In this document: positions 1 through 11,116 of the stretch, in pieces
Layout of the letters: the number at the start of each line of letters is the position of its first letter
How positions within the stretch are numbered: position 1 is the first letter of the stretch
Source: Diphasiastrum complanatum
Lineage: Eukaryota > Streptophyta > Lycopodiopsida > Lycopodiales > Lycopodiaceae
DNA length: 64,000 bases
NCBI GenBank assembly: GCA_029204225.1
Contig: CM055112.1
Coordinates: 22,200,578 to 22,264,577, forward strand
Direction: 5' to 3'
Notes under the pieces: generated by a model
Told to the model about the DNA's origin: nothing
Databases searched by the model: none
The model's input: the letters and a program-made list of their open reading frames with translations, nothing else
Position numbers and translations under genes: made by a program

Positions 1-700
1 CGCTAAAGAAACAACACAGTTTTTTCTAGAGCAGGTTATAGGGAGGTTTGGAGCCCCTGGAGACTTAATATCAGATAGGGAAACTCACTTTCTAAATAAG
101 ACCATAGAAAGTTTGACTGAACAACTGAGCTTAAAGCATAAGAAAAGTACTCCCTACAAACAAGCAATTGGTGGCGATCATCAAGAAAACTGTGTCTGAA
201 ACAAAGAGAGACTGGATAAGAGGTTGTACTCAGCATTATGGGCTTACAATACAGCCTATAAGACTAGGACAAATCACACACCATTTTTTCTGGTTTATAG
301 ACAAGAGTATGTCCTACCCATAGAGATAGAACCACCCACATTGAGGTTCGCCATGACACATGATTTGGGGATGAAAGAATCCATGCAACAACGTATCGAT
401 ACATTGGAGGGGCTAGATGAACAGAGACTAGCCTCCCTAGTCCATCAAAAGACCTTTAAGAAATGAATGAACTTGTCTCATGATCAAAAGATAAAAGGTT
501 ACCCATTTTTCTTAGATTAGTTAGTACTATTCATAGAACCACGCCATGATCTTATGCCCTAGAAGTTGGCTTTCAAGTGGAGTGGACCTTATATTGTGAA
601 AAAACTCTATGACAATAATATCGTGAAGCTGGTTGATCTATCAAGTGAGGTGTTCAAATACCGAACCAACATTGATAAAATCAAGCCTTATTATGTCTAG
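1..700 (+). pseudogene. Ty3/gypsy integrase C-terminal remnant
   Basis: This is the tail of a gypsy-type integrase, the enzyme that inserts retrotransposon cDNA. It runs off the left edge. From base 2 the frame reads integrase-core sequence (FGAPGDLISDRETHF), then shifts frame and meets stops around 150-215. Another frame at 224-466 gives the conserved ALWAYNTAYKT...TPF block and the stretch that follows it. A C-terminal piece at about 562-700 (KWSGPYIVKKLYDNN through KIKPYYV, then TAG) resembles the usual post-core domain. At least two frameshifts and several stops separate the pieces, so it is dead. It is related to, but clearly diverged from, the gypsy integrase at 46.3-47.7 kb. Confidence 0.85.
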
Positions 701-989
701 AGAGGGGCAGAGATTTTACTTGTACAGTGTATAATATTGTTGTGTTTTATTTTCAGGGTTGGAAAAAAGAACGAAAAAAAGAAAAACCAAATGACTAGTG
801 GATGAGATGGCTATGAAAAAACAGGGAGACATATAACGAAGAAGATTGAAACAAAATTGAGATAAATGAATGGGGTTCTGGTTTATCTCTATCTATGCAG
901 AGATTATACAAACCAAGGTGAGAAGTTTTACTGTGAATACAAGATAGGAAGAAAACAAGAGAAGAATATAAAAGTCTCCCCTTCGTAAC
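701..989. other. Unassigned sequence, gypsy 3' flank
   Basis: Purine-rich sequence follows the integrase stop (a run near 765-785 could be an old polypurine region). I see no coding motif and no clear LTR. Confidence 0.4.
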
Positions 990-1170
990 CATACCGCTTC
1001 TTGTGTAGCATTGTTGAGTGTTCGATATTCAGCTTCCGTCGAGGATAAGGCTACTGTAGGCTGTTTTTTGTTGTTCTATGAAATTGCAACTATACCATAA
1101 CTGAATGTATGACCACTGGTAGATCTCTTGTCATCAATATTACCTGTCCAATCAGCATCTGTATCCTACC
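990..1170 (-). pseudogene. Ty1/copia RNase H fragment
   Basis: Read on the minus strand, this short piece carries the standard copia RNase H signature: a DADWTGNIDDKRSTSG block, then KKQPTVALSSTEAEYRTL and a QEAVW ending. One in-frame stop sits between the two blocks. RNase H removes the RNA strand during reverse transcription. No other pol domains of this copy are visible; sequence at 1170-1400 may continue it on the 5' side but is too decayed to call. Confidence 0.8.
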
Positions 1171-1535
1171 AATATTGGCACTTCAGGTTGATCATACTTT
1201 AAACCAAAATTCAATGTCTATTGAAAGTAAGAACCAATATCAAATCCATTTCCTTTTTCAGGACGAATGCCATACCTAGATCCACATTTTTGTCCTTCCT
1301 ATCACTCATCTTCGACAAGTTCTAAGAATCCATGGAGTCCCTTGTTACATAATACAATATCAAGTAGTATTTTGTATACGGCAAAATATAATGTATTTAT
1401 GATTTCTGCCATATGATTGGGGTGCATGAAAGAGTCCTATGACTAGGAGATCATTAGATTACTTCCAGAGTAGAGTTACATATTACAGTTAAGCAACAAC
1501 TTAGATAGGTACCTTCTTGTATGTATCCAAACGAT

Positions 1536-1538
<3 letters not shown>
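1171..1538. other. Unassigned sequence
   Basis: Possibly decayed upstream pol of the neighbouring copia fragment, but I find no convincing motif. It ends at the CT microsatellite. Confidence 0.3.

Positions 1539-1539
<1 letters not shown>

Positions 1540-1603
<64 letters not shown>
1540..1603. repeat. (CT)n microsatellite, first tract
   Basis: An uninterrupted run of TC/CT dinucleotides of about 64 bases. Apparent open frames here encode only Ser-Leu repeats and are not genes. Confidence 0.98.
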
Positions 1604-1606
<3 letters not shown>

Positions 1607-1669
1607 TCACATTATTGTTATTTTTCATGTCAAACCTAAAGAAACCCTAAAACATAAAAAAAATGAGCT

Positions 1670-1837
<168 letters not shown>

Positions 1838-4416
1838 TTTATACCTTATCTCTTTCTAAAAATTTCTCTTTATAGGAGTTTCTAAAGCCACATGTTCTTT
1901 CTTTAGAAATCACTAAATGCACATGTCATTTTCAACCCATTTTCATGGCACTTCAAATATGTCAGCAATGAAGGACAGAAACGAAAGCTCTTTTGACACA
2001 GAAGATACACTTCTCAGGTGTCTACCAGCAGAGAAGCCGAAACCATTACTCCCCTTCACAAAGAAGTCCTCAATGGAAATGTAAATGAATTACGCAGTTC
2101 ACACAGTTCCTCCCAAAAGTATTTCTCATAGAAAATAGAAAGTTTTTCTCTTTGGAGAGTGACAAAGGCAATGGCTTCATCTCATCATCTTCATCTTACA
2201 TGCAACACTCTCAATCAACGGAATGGATCTCGACTGGCAAATCTCATAAAGGGTGTGTAACAGGTAACATGATAGTAATGGATAGCTCATATTGAACTAT
2301 TGAAAAGAAACACTCTAAGAAGACCCTCTCAAATGGAACTCTTAAGAAAATTTGAATTGTTGAATAGTGGATAAACTCCCACCTCTATCTTCTTGGGACC
2401 ACAATCTCTCAATCATACAAATCATACAATCACTCATAATGGTGAAACCATATGTCTCATCTCTACTCACCCTCTCATGGGATCACTAATGCACTATTCA
2501 TCGTTCCGACTCTCAATGAACAAATGATCTCAATGACAAGTATACAAAAGCATGAAGTTAATAACAAATCAATCTTCAAGAACTCAATCCTCATAATAAA
2601 GTTCAATCCATAGGAAAACACACTAGAAATGAATCCAGAAATGTAGAATGAAGATCCCTCAACTCATTTCTGTCTTGAAGATATGGAATCAAATTTCATT
2701 ATGAATTCCTCTCGCTCTCTCAAAAACCTAAGTTCTCTCAAAAACTAGTAGGCTCACAATAAGGAAAATCTCCAAGCTTTTATAGGAGATGGGGAGGGCT
2801 TTGCCACCTTGGAATGAAGCCAAAGTGGTGGTTATCTCATAATCATACCATAAAGACTTTTTGCTCACCACCCATGTGCTTTTGTCATTTATCTTTTACT
2901 CCCATTTAAGTGTGCATGGAGGCCTTGCATCTTGTTGGACCATGTTTAGACTTTGCATTTTTGGAAGGTAGGGAAGGGTTGACTTGCCCATCTTGCTATT
3001 TCCTATTTTCTCTTTGATAGGCAAGACCCCTTGGCCAAAGTCAAGGGTCTTTAAGGTTGTGGTCTCCTCTTATCTTTTATACAAGGAAGGGAAGACTCTT
3101 CATTTTTCTTTCTTTTTCTCTTTTCATTTTGTCAAGTTGGAATGTTCCATAGTACTTGCGGTGGGTCATACCCGTTTTGACTGTCCTTGTCTCTGGAGGG
3201 TTGCACCTTGTCTCTCAAGCTCCTATTCTTTGATCCCAATATCACTTTGAGTGATGTTTGTCTGAATTGTTGTTTCTTCCCTTAGATCAGTTTTGTTGGT
3301 TTGTCGGTGATTTGCACAAGAACTCCTGCTGATGGGTTGATGTCGATTCTCTTCAAATTCTTCGGTCTCAAATTTCTTTTTGGGTCTCAAGGAAAAGGAC
3401 AACCTGCAAAATCTCAAATATCTTTTTATATTAAAACACCCAAAATTACATAGATGAAATCAAGTGTACATCAACCGGAATAAAACTTAATGGCCAATTT
3501 TAAGACTAATTTTATTTAAAAACTCAGTAGTTTTTTTTTGGGCGAACTGGGACCCCTTTGACATGGGCTATACTGGCCAAATCTGTGTCAGTCACACACT
3601 AATTTGATCAAGTTTTCTTAGAAACCATACAAGATATTACATAAAACTTTGAAAATCAGCTCAATTTTGTATGCTAAAAAATCGGCTAACAACACACCTA
3701 TCACTAATATCAATTTTATTAATATTCATCCACACAATGATGAATTATTAAACGTTGAATGACTACCTACCAATAAATCAACCTATTTATTCATAGATGA
3801 CAAAAATGTCTTACGAATTCAGAATTTCTTGGACTGTTTGGACATTTCTGACATTCAGATCCTTAACTACATGGATGCACTTCCACTCAAAGATTTTCCA
3901 CAACATTCATCCAAAGTGGAACAAGTTGCCAGGGTTACGATCGAAAAACCTAATACCAAACTATACCGTGTCAAATGACCAAATTATCCGTGGGACCCTA
4001 TTGTTGAAGATTACGCCCACAATTGTCTCCTTGGCGAATGACTAATTTCTATTTCATGATTCTTCCTGCACGTTTATTGATCATTCATCTAGGGTTAGGT
4101 GAAACCAACTTTGGTTCTACGTCTGCTCATCTGATACCTGCAGGAATCACAAACTTAGACAGTCAATTTATCTAAAAAACGTCTACAACGGGCTTCCAGT
4201 TGATCTCCAGCAAAGGGTAACCAATCCTATCATAATTTCAAGTTTAGATGTTAAGTTCAATAATTTGAAGTCATTGAAGACTTGGCCATCTTCAAGGACT
4301 TCCACGAAATTAGCATTTAGAACAAGTCTGCAAAAATACATACTTTCGCGATAGTCTACAAAAATACTCGAAGTGTTGTGACAGTCTGAAGAAATGAACT
4401 ATGGTTTCCACCGGTT
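1838..4416. other. Long region without recognised genes
   Basis: About 2.6 kb of AT-rich sequence. I see no transposase, pol or gag motif and no long open frame. A stretch near 2690-2800 has repeated CTCTCAAAAAC-type words and a TATA-like TTTTATAGGAGA, so part could be an old LTR, but no partner LTR, primer-binding site or polypurine tract was found. Confidence 0.35.
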
Positions 4417-4740
4417 GTCGGCTTTTTCACATTTCCCCGAAATGCGAAACTAGCATAGTTCAACAGTTTAAACTATTTTGCAACAGCTTCGTCTTTTTCG
4501 CATTTCCCCGAAATGCAACACTTAGGCTCAGTTCAAAGTTCAACCATTTTAGGGCACCTTCAGCTTTTTCGAAAAATGGGAAGAGAGAGAAAATTCTCGA
4601 TGGTCATCTACTTCGAGACTTGAACTGTTTTTGGGCACCTTCGCCTTTTTCGCGAAAAATCCGAAGAGAGAGAAAAAGCTAAGGTCGTCTATTTTGAACG
4701 AAGGACGTTCCCAGCCACTTCCCGAAATTTGCGAAGTGAG
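4417..4740. repeat. Degenerate minisatellite with small hairpins
   Basis: Two short tandem families follow one another. The first repeats with a period near 70 bp and contains the hairpin CATTTCCCCGAAATG at 4430-4444 and GCATTTCCCCGAAATGC at 4500-4516. The second has a period near 80 bp: a CTTTTTCGAAAAAT...GAAGAGAGAGAAA block at about 4563 recurs at about 4643. No coding potential is seen. Confidence 0.65.
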
Positions 4741-4766
4741 AGAAAACCACTTCACATAAAATGCTA

Positions 4767-4838
4767 GGCAGTTGGGCGTGGGATCCCAACACACGACCCT
4801 CACGCGTGCATGTAGCCAGTGGGCCAAATTTTGTAATA
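4767..4838 (-). mobile_element. Truncated TRIM LTR (copy 1)
   Basis: About 72 bp matching the end of the TRIM LTR that lies at 34194-34462 in opposite orientation. It lies directly against the primer-binding site at 4839. The rest of this LTR is missing, so the copy is broken at about 4767. The strand given is that of the duplicated block; the TRIM itself reads left to right here (LTR end, PBS, polypurine tract, LTR). Confidence 0.65.
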
Positions 4839-4890
4839 TGGTATCAGAGCCCAGTGGGAATTCCTTTGCTTGTGCTTGCTCGAGTGGGGG
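4839..4890 (+). mobile_element. TRIM internal domain (PBS + PPT only)
   Basis: The whole internal domain is about 52 bp. It opens with TGGTATCAGAGCC (4839-4851), complementary to the 3' end of initiator tRNA-Met, and closes with the purine-rich CGAGTGGGGG (4881-4890), a polypurine tract touching the next LTR. There is no room for gag or pol, which is the definition of a TRIM (terminal-repeat retrotransposon in miniature). Confidence 0.7.
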
Positions 4891-5174
4891 TGTTGCGGAA
4901 TGTTTAGTTGCAAGCCACACACTGGAAAGTGTCGTGGGCTTGAGCGCCTAGTGAAGGCCTTGAGAATTCTCAATGTCCCATAAGTAACAGCTTGCCTTGA
5001 GCTCTCCCATATATAAGTTGGGGCTTCTGTATATCTCTTATCCCCTGGTACCAGCCCTTTTGGGGGTTAGATGGATGGCGATGGCGGGTGGCTAGGCGAC
5101 TGGGATTGGGATCCGAGTGCGCAGCTCGCGTGGGTACATATGTGTGCGTGGCCCTAAGGCCCAAATTCTTTACA
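4891..5174 (+). mobile_element. Complete TRIM LTR, 284 bp
   Basis: It starts TGTTGCGG right after the polypurine tract and ends TTTACA, so it has the expected TG...CA ends. An LTR of identical length lies inverted at 33858-34141. The bases just beyond it (ATGAC) mirror GTCAT at 33853-33857, the other copy's insertion point inside the peptide gene. Confidence 0.7.
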
Positions 5175-5338
5175 ATGACATTTATTGGAATAGGCTTCAG
5201 TAATGGATGAGCCGGCAAGGTATGAGAAGGCAATGAAGAGAGCAAGAGCAAGTACCTTGAAATGCATCATCTTAAAATGTGAGATATATAGATGAGATTG
5301 TACTTATTACTTGTGTGTAATACATGATGTCCAGACAC
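5175..5338 (-). pseudogene. Duplicated first exon of a secreted peptide gene
   Basis: Read on the minus strand, this holds the 5' leader and first 32 codons (ATG at 5270, ending against the TRIM at 5175) of the same gene found at 33.7 kb. The frame starts MMHFKVLALALF, a typical signal-peptide hydrophobic core, and ends ...YSNKCH. It differs from the other copy by a few conservative changes in the signal peptide (for example Val to Ala, Ser to Thr). Homology runs only to the transcript-start region, and the TATA box of the other copy is absent here. The reading frame runs into the TRIM, so this is a gene fragment without function of its own. Confidence 0.75.
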
Positions 5339-5429
5339 TATTTATCTTTGGCACCGGTCAAGTGCTCTCAAATTGTGTTCTCTACAGTCTTAAATATGTG
5401 TATCGGGTCCAAAACTAGATGGTTTATCA

Positions 5430-6150
5430 ACAATTGCCCCCAATATGGAAGCTCATGAAATATTGATAACCTCTTCATGTCGGGAGGGAGTCATCCAAGA
5501 TCTTGATTGGATCTCCAAATTTGAAACCAATCACTTGCCTACAATATTAAGAAACAAGCACACACATCGTTAGAACAAATCTAGAGAGAGTAATTGTTAA
5601 AAAAATAAATGACATTAATCGTCCCAAATATGTATCGAGTGTGGACAAGCTCATCACACAGAGGGTGATCGGGTGGAAGGTATCGAGTGTGAACCTCATA
5701 AAACCATCTTTTGTAGATGTTGTGAGTGACATGCTTGCAAATACTCGCCACAAATGGGACATGCATTGTAGCCACTCATTGAGAGCCCTACACTGAAACA
5801 AAACAACCGACTTAATTGTGAGTGTAATGTTTTAGTAAAAAGAAAATTTGTAAATACACTGTAATACCAAGAACTAATAACAACAATATCTCACCGGAAC
5901 ATTTTCCATATCCAAAAAAGTCATGCATCATCCACATCAAGATCCCCTTTACCAAAAAAATCTCTTAGTCTACGTGGTCTTAATATATCGGTCACTTGAA
6001 CTCCTTGCCATAGAATCTTTAGCTCACCTATCAAGGAAACCATGTACATATCCATATTTTTGGTCTTGTATTTTTCTGGGATAAGAAGAACAAGCATTAG
6101 GTGTAACATAATGACCAAAAATAAATAAATGACATGGAGACCCATTTTTT
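5430..6150 (-). pseudogene. CACTA (En/Spm) transposase remnant
   Basis: Minus strand. At about 6100-5921 lies a block reading NMDMYMVSLIGELKILW, matching the N(I/M)D-Y--PLI-ELK-LW region of CACTA TNP2 transposases (Transposase_21 family). At about 5810-5640 comes the ACPICG motif and a YEVHTRYLPPDHPLCDE segment, the counterpart of the family's GHRRFLP--HP motif; these need two frames. Then comes a probable intron (about 5640-5545) and an exon with DWFQIWRSNQDLG. The last two blocks align with 51.33-51.71 kb on the plus strand. Stops and frameshifts show it is inactive. It sits beside the duplicated peptide exon, so capture of that exon by a CACTA element is possible but unproven. Confidence 0.75.
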
Positions 6151-6602
6151 TAATTTTTTAATTTTTTTTAAAAAATTATGCGTAATTAAAATGCTACAAA
6201 AAAACATATTGTAATGCTAAAAAAAAGTCATATTTTTGCAAGAAAATTAATCATGCTAAAAAGATTTGTTAATAGATTTTGATTATTAATTACAAATTAG
6301 CTTATATGAAATAATAATACTATTTAAAATAAAATCATTAGACACAACCACTAAAAGAGCTAAAAAACTTATTTTTGCTTATTTAAAACAATTCTTTTTT
6401 TTTTTGGATTTTAAATTTTTTTAAATGACAAAAGAACTATTAGGATTTCTTTAAATGATAATTTTTTTAAATGACAAATGAACTATTAGGATTTCTTTAT
6501 CACAAACAAAGGTAAGAACATTAAATTAATCAAAAATATTTCAAGACACAATGTTTCAAAAAATATAAACACAATTTTTTTTTTTAAATAAAAGAGAATT
6601 CA
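6151..6602. other. Very AT-rich spacer
   Basis: Dominated by A/T runs. A short word (TTTAAATGACAAA-GAACTATTAGGATTTCTTTA) is repeated at about 6420-6456 and 6466-6500. No gene is seen. Confidence 0.5.
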
Positions 6603-7556
6603 TTACATCCAAAAATTATCAATGTCATTGACATCCTTTTCTTTTTGTGGAGGAGACATTGTAGAGTCAAGTGGCACTTCTTTCAAAACTTCATCAACAA
6701 TTATCAAATTGTAGTCTTCAACTAGAACATCAACAAATTCTCCTGTATCACCCACCTTCTCGTCAACAAGAAGCTGTGGTTCCTTGGACAAGTCAATTAC
6801 TTAGTCCTCATTATCCAAATTCTTTAGCCAATTCATCTGGCAAAAGTAAAATTTGAGATTTCATTCTCAGTTTTACAAATTCAACTAAATTAGAATGTAA
6901 ATCTACCATATGACATGTTTGAACAGCACATGTTTTGGTAGTTTCGCTATTGCTAAAATCTAAAACGCAATCAACTGGGTGATAAAAAATATCAATGAAA
7001 TGATTGATTAATTGTTGGGGCTTTTGGTAGGGACAAGCTAGGAAACCTGTCATAGGATTTTTGAGTTTTTCTTTCGCAGTTGGATATTGGAACAAGTTTT
7101 CAAAACTTGTCAGTGGTGTTATAGTAAAGCATGTCGGTCAAAAAAATAATTCACCTGAGTTTCTGACATTGGACTTGTACTTAACATGGAATATTCAAAT
7201 TAAAATAAATAAAAAATTTCAAATTCTCTAAATTACAATAATTGCCTCTACTAAATTCAAAATAAAACTTTGAATTAAAATATGAATTAAAAACTTGTGA
7301 AGTTGAAAATTTACCACACATCATTTTCTATTCCCATATTACGTAAAGTCAATAAAGCTTTCTGGACTGAAGCTAATTTCCAAGAAGAATGAAAAATGAC
7401 AACTCTACAAATAGGAGACGTTGTGACTTCAATAAAACCTTGTAGGAAATTGTGAATTTGAAAGGAGAATCATCATTTAATGACTTTTTCATTTGAAATC
7501 CATATGGTATATCGGCAATGCAGAGTGTATAGGACATTTTCTTTAAAAATTTAAAA
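6603..7556 (-). pseudogene. DNA methyltransferase-like (N4/N6 amino-MTase fold) pseudogene
   Basis: Read on the minus strand, three blocks appear in the order expected of a beta-class DNA amino-methyltransferase. First, at about 7536-7500, CIADIPYGF resembles catalytic motif IV (D/N-P-P-Y/F). Next, at about 7415-7310 in another frame, VVIFHSSW...LRNMGIENDVW. After a probable intron (about 7310-7160) comes KPQQLINHFIDIFYHPVDCVLDF at about 7020-6950 (split here by description: KPQQLI is the motif X-like start, VDCVLDFSNSETT the motif I AdoMet-loop position), followed by a basic/acidic tail to 6603. The glycines of motif I and the first Pro of motif IV are altered, and frames are broken, so it is likely dead. 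The 5' end is cut off by element B at about 7556. The family assignment is inference from motif order. Confidence 0.5.
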
Positions 7557-8684
7557 ATCTCTCTCCTCCTCAATCTTTGGCACACTTGGACCTTGAGATG
7601 ATTCTTTAAGATCCTCTTCATGGTGCTCCTTCTTGATGGAAATCGGAGACCTCCATGTCTCATAATGATTGAAACAAGTATGACCATTCAATATGCACTT
7701 CCTATGATTATCAAGATTACTGATGCAAGAAACATAAGTCCAAAAATCACCACAACTTGGCATGATTTTTCCAATATTGAAATCAAAAGGTATTTTCATC
7801 TCAATAAGGCTAACTACTTGCTTATGGATATAAGTGTCCACTTTGGATGCTTCACTTATTCTCATAAGAAGTTTACAACTTGCCTTTAAGATTGAAAACT
7901 TACACTTTTCATCTTTATGAATGAACACATCATTCATGATCTTATTGAAACCAAAAGACCCTACATTATGAAAATATTTCCATTTCCTTGACTTCATAAC
8001 TAATGGGAAACATATTTTGCTATCTTTTAAGGCATCACACTCAACTAGTATTGCCTTAATCCACCTTTGAGATACAAAAATCTCTTCCAAGCAAAATGGT
8101 TCTTCATAAGTTGACATGAGAGCATCAATAAAACTATTTTCATTTTGTGATTGCTCCTTATTCTTGATCGATTTCTCTTGGATAATAACAATAAGTTTGA
8201 ACTTGTCCAAAGTTACGAGCAAAATACTTTCCAAGGACCAAATTACTTTCATGAAAGTGACATCTATCTTTGCATCTTGAACCAAACAATGCACTTCCAA
8301 ATGAAAAATTTCAAAAGATTTGACATGTGTTGTGATGGACTCTTGAAGACAAATCTTGCAAGTCCTTGTGAGACTCCAAGCCTCATTCACCTTTCCACAA
8401 AGGAAACTCCTTTCCTTGGACTTGTCCTTCTTGTATTTGCATTTCGAACTTGAAGCTCCATCCTTCACCTCGGCCCCCTTGCTTTGGTTCTCCTTGGATG
8501 GATTGGTCTTCTTTTTGTAGCATCTTGAGAAAATATATCCTCCCTTGCCACAAAGGTTGCACTTAGGATCCTTTCTTTCCTTCAATAGAATGCCACCTAT
8601 TGATGCCATGTGAATAAAAACCTGTGATGTGATTCTACAAATGTAATTTGTGACTTTCAAGAGACTAGATTTGAACATCTTCAA
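7551..8684 (-). CDS. Retroelement B ORF: zinc-knuckle plus domain of unknown function
   Basis: An open frame of 377 codons inside a retroelement that shows no protease, integrase or reverse transcriptase. Residues ~40-55 hold a gag-like zinc knuckle CNLCGKGGYIFSRC in which the usual His is Tyr. A second Cys cluster follows (FLCGKVNEAWSLTRTCKICL, around residue 95). From about residue 150 to the end lies a domain of ~200 residues with no function I recognise; the same domain occurs twice in the ORF at 12555-14078. The last two residues come from the adjoining methyltransferase-like sequence: the element is truncated at about 7558, so the second domain is lost. Translation start is uncertain, since true gag sequence should lie further upstream. 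Identity to copy C across the shared part is high by eye. Confidence 0.6.
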   Translation of the reverse strand: MKMFKSSLLKVTNYICRITSQVFIHMASIGGILLKERKDPKCNLCGKGGYIFSRCYKKKTNPSKENQSKGAEVKDGASSSKCKYKKDKSKERSFLCGKVNEAWSLTRTCKICLQESITTHVKSFEIFHLEVHCLVQDAKIDVTFMKVIWSLESILLVTLDKFKLIVIIQEKSIKNKEQSQNENSFIDALMSTYEEPFCLEEIFVSQRWIKAILVECDALKDSKICFPLVMKSRKWKYFHNVGSFGFNKIMNDVFIHKDEKCKFSILKASCKLLMRISEASKVDTYIHKQVVSLIEMKIPFDFNIGKIMPSCGDFWTYVSCISNLDNHRKCILNGHTCFNHYETWRSPISIKKEHHEEDLKESSQGPSVPKIEEERDF

Positions 8685-10270
8685 TAATCTAGAATGATCT
8701 ACAAAAGATCTAGCACAAACCTAAGAATCAATCTTCAAACTAATGACTAGTCACTTGGAAACTTTGCTTTGATCACTAAGACAAAAGCACACAATCTTTG
8801 AATCAAATCACAAAAGAAATCAGATCCAATCTCCTATTTGACTCATCAAATACCAATGACTCTCTTTTTTTGAAAGTTGAAATGGATATGAAAGGATTTG
8901 ACACCTAGATTTTTCTTTTCACTTGACTAGTTCTCTCAACACTTGAGATTCTTGAACAAAAGATGGGTTTTGTTTCAAACACATGAAAATCAAACTTAAT
9001 CACTTTTTTTGGACTCACTCTTGACCCAAATAATCTCACTCTTGAGATTTAGAATGAATTTGATTCGATTTGAAAACAAACTATACCACCAATTTTTCAC
9101 AAAGCTTAAAAAATTAGACAACTAGAGATTCACAAAGATCTCAACCATGCATGAATACTCAAATATGGACTCCTCCTCATTCTAGACATCCAATGGGATC
9201 TCAAATTGACCCTCACACTCTCACAAAGAAAGTTGGATAGAAATAATTTGAGTTTCATACATACTATGTCAATTTTTGCTCAATAAATTGATTCAATCAC
9301 CCCTATTGGATTCCACCAATTACTCTACCTCTTAAGACTTGGAATGAAATTCAAAATCAAAAGTGGTGATTTTTCTCAATAAGATATTGTGCTTCAAATA
9401 GCTAATGCCACTTAGAAAGATTTGATCACATAGGAAGAGACAAACTCTCCACCAATAACAACACATAATGAACTTCTAGATCTTGCCCTCTACAAAGGAA
9501 GGAACTCTTAGAAAATTGGATCTCTCTCTACACATTTGCCATAGAAATCTTAATGACTCTTTTAAAACCTTACAATCACTCAAAGAAATTGAGTAGGCTT
9601 GAACAATGTGACTTGGATCTCAATCTCTTTTCTAGAACTCTCAATTTAAGCCAATCTATGTCAAATTCTACAAAAGATTTGCATAGATGCTCAATATGCA
9701 CTAGAAACTCTCAAAGGTTTCACTTGGAGGACAGATCCAAGGATGTTTTCTAGCAAATTGATGCTTCTAAACTTGACCCTATCACTCTTGAACAAATCTA
9801 GAGTGATGGTACAATGGATTTCAACCTCTCACCTTGCATATCACTCCTTAATCTATGATTTTTAGCAAAATCTCTCTCAACTACAACATGCACTCAAAAA
9901 ATCAGAGATGATCAATTAATGCACCTATTTCAAGCTTCAAATTTAATTTCTTGGCTGATCTAATCCAAGAACTAATCAAGGGATTAGATTCTCTATAGAA
10001 AATGCTTGATTTTGCACCAAAAATCTCTCAAATTGGGTGTGTGAGTCAAATTGTACAAATTATTGAATTTTCTCAGCCAAAACCGGAGCTGTATGGCATC
10101 ACACGTGTGAAAAGGGTTCCTACAGCCCACAATAAGTTCTGGTCCAAAAATTTTAAGAATGTCTATCAAATCCAACTCGCTACCCAAAATTTGACTAGTT
10201 TCCAAAGAACTGCTAATTTTGGCTTTGATTTGGATTAACCCTATCAATTTCAATAAAACCTCTTGTACTA
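8685..10270 (-). mobile_element. Retroelement B 5' internal region (leader)
   Basis: About 1.6 kb lies between the ORF and the primer-binding site of element B. No long frame survives. It contains the palindrome TCACACGTGTGA at 10099-10110, a word that also recurs in LTRs of this and other families. It may hold a decayed 5' gag. Confidence 0.55.
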
Positions 10271-10283
10271 GGTTCTGATACCA
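10271..10283 (-). other. Primer-binding site of element B
   Basis: GGTTCTGATACCA on the plus strand is TGGTATCAGAACC on the minus strand, a one-base variant of the initiator tRNA-Met site. It abuts the LTR at 10284 and so orients the element leftward. Confidence 0.85.
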
Positions 10284-11116
10284 TGTGGGAAAAGTACAAA
10301 AAGGACCAAGAGTGGATCCTAATCTGATCCGCAAGAGGGATTGGTTGTCAGATTACTTGATCTATCAATCTACTTCAGATTAAGATCAATCTAGATCAAT
10401 TCTAGACACAAAATCCTAACAAGAACAATTATTTATTGAAGGTAAGTGTACTTTATGGTTTCACACGTGTGAAACAATGTCTGAGTACGGACTCCAACCT
10501 GAAAATCAAGTACACATTGATAGAACCTCAAGACAATCAAAACAAATGTAGACAAATGGAGAGAATCACTCAAAATTGCTTCCAAAACCAAGATTGGTGT
10601 CTCACATTGATTATGGCCAAATGTTGCTCTATATATAAAATAAGTGGGAGCTCGTGGTACTGATCATCCCTTTGATCCCACATGTGTGAAGCTGCTTTGT
10701 CATATGATGATTCATCATGCAAAATTGACACTTGGATAAAACCTTCTATTTTGAGCACTTTTGGTCCATTTTCCTTCTGTATGGAGATCTACCTGAAAAT
10801 CTTCTAGAAGTAAAAATTTGCCTACTTCAGCTTATTACACACATGTGAGCTGTCCTCTACACATGTGATATGACATCTAACCAAAGGATGTGGCTCATGC
10901 AATCAATAGATTGATGCCATGTGTCATATGTCTACAAAACTAGTTTTTGGCTTTTTTAGCCACTAGAACTTGAATTAAATCATATGTACAACCTATATGA
11001 TTATGGTACATGACAAGTACACTATTTTCACACATGGGAACAGGCTCCACACATGTGTAATCATCTTATATACAAGATTTTTGGCCTCTACCAAGCTTGT
11101 TTTTGCATTTTTCACA
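10284..11116 (-). mobile_element. LTR of element B (5' LTR), ~833 bp
   Basis: TG...CA ends (minus strand TGTGAAAAATGC...; plus strand starts TGTGGGAAAAGTAC). It is directly followed, on the minus strand, by the primer-binding site. A highly similar LTR of 831 bp lies at 11598-12428. It contains GTTTCACACGTGTGAAAC at 10458-10475, a perfect 18-bp palindrome. Confidence 0.88.

Noticed and set aside
4839-4851. TGGTATCAGAGC words as tRNA gene pieces
   Set aside because: They are complementary to a tRNA 3' end and lie at LTR edges, as primer-binding sites do; no tRNA body accompanies them.
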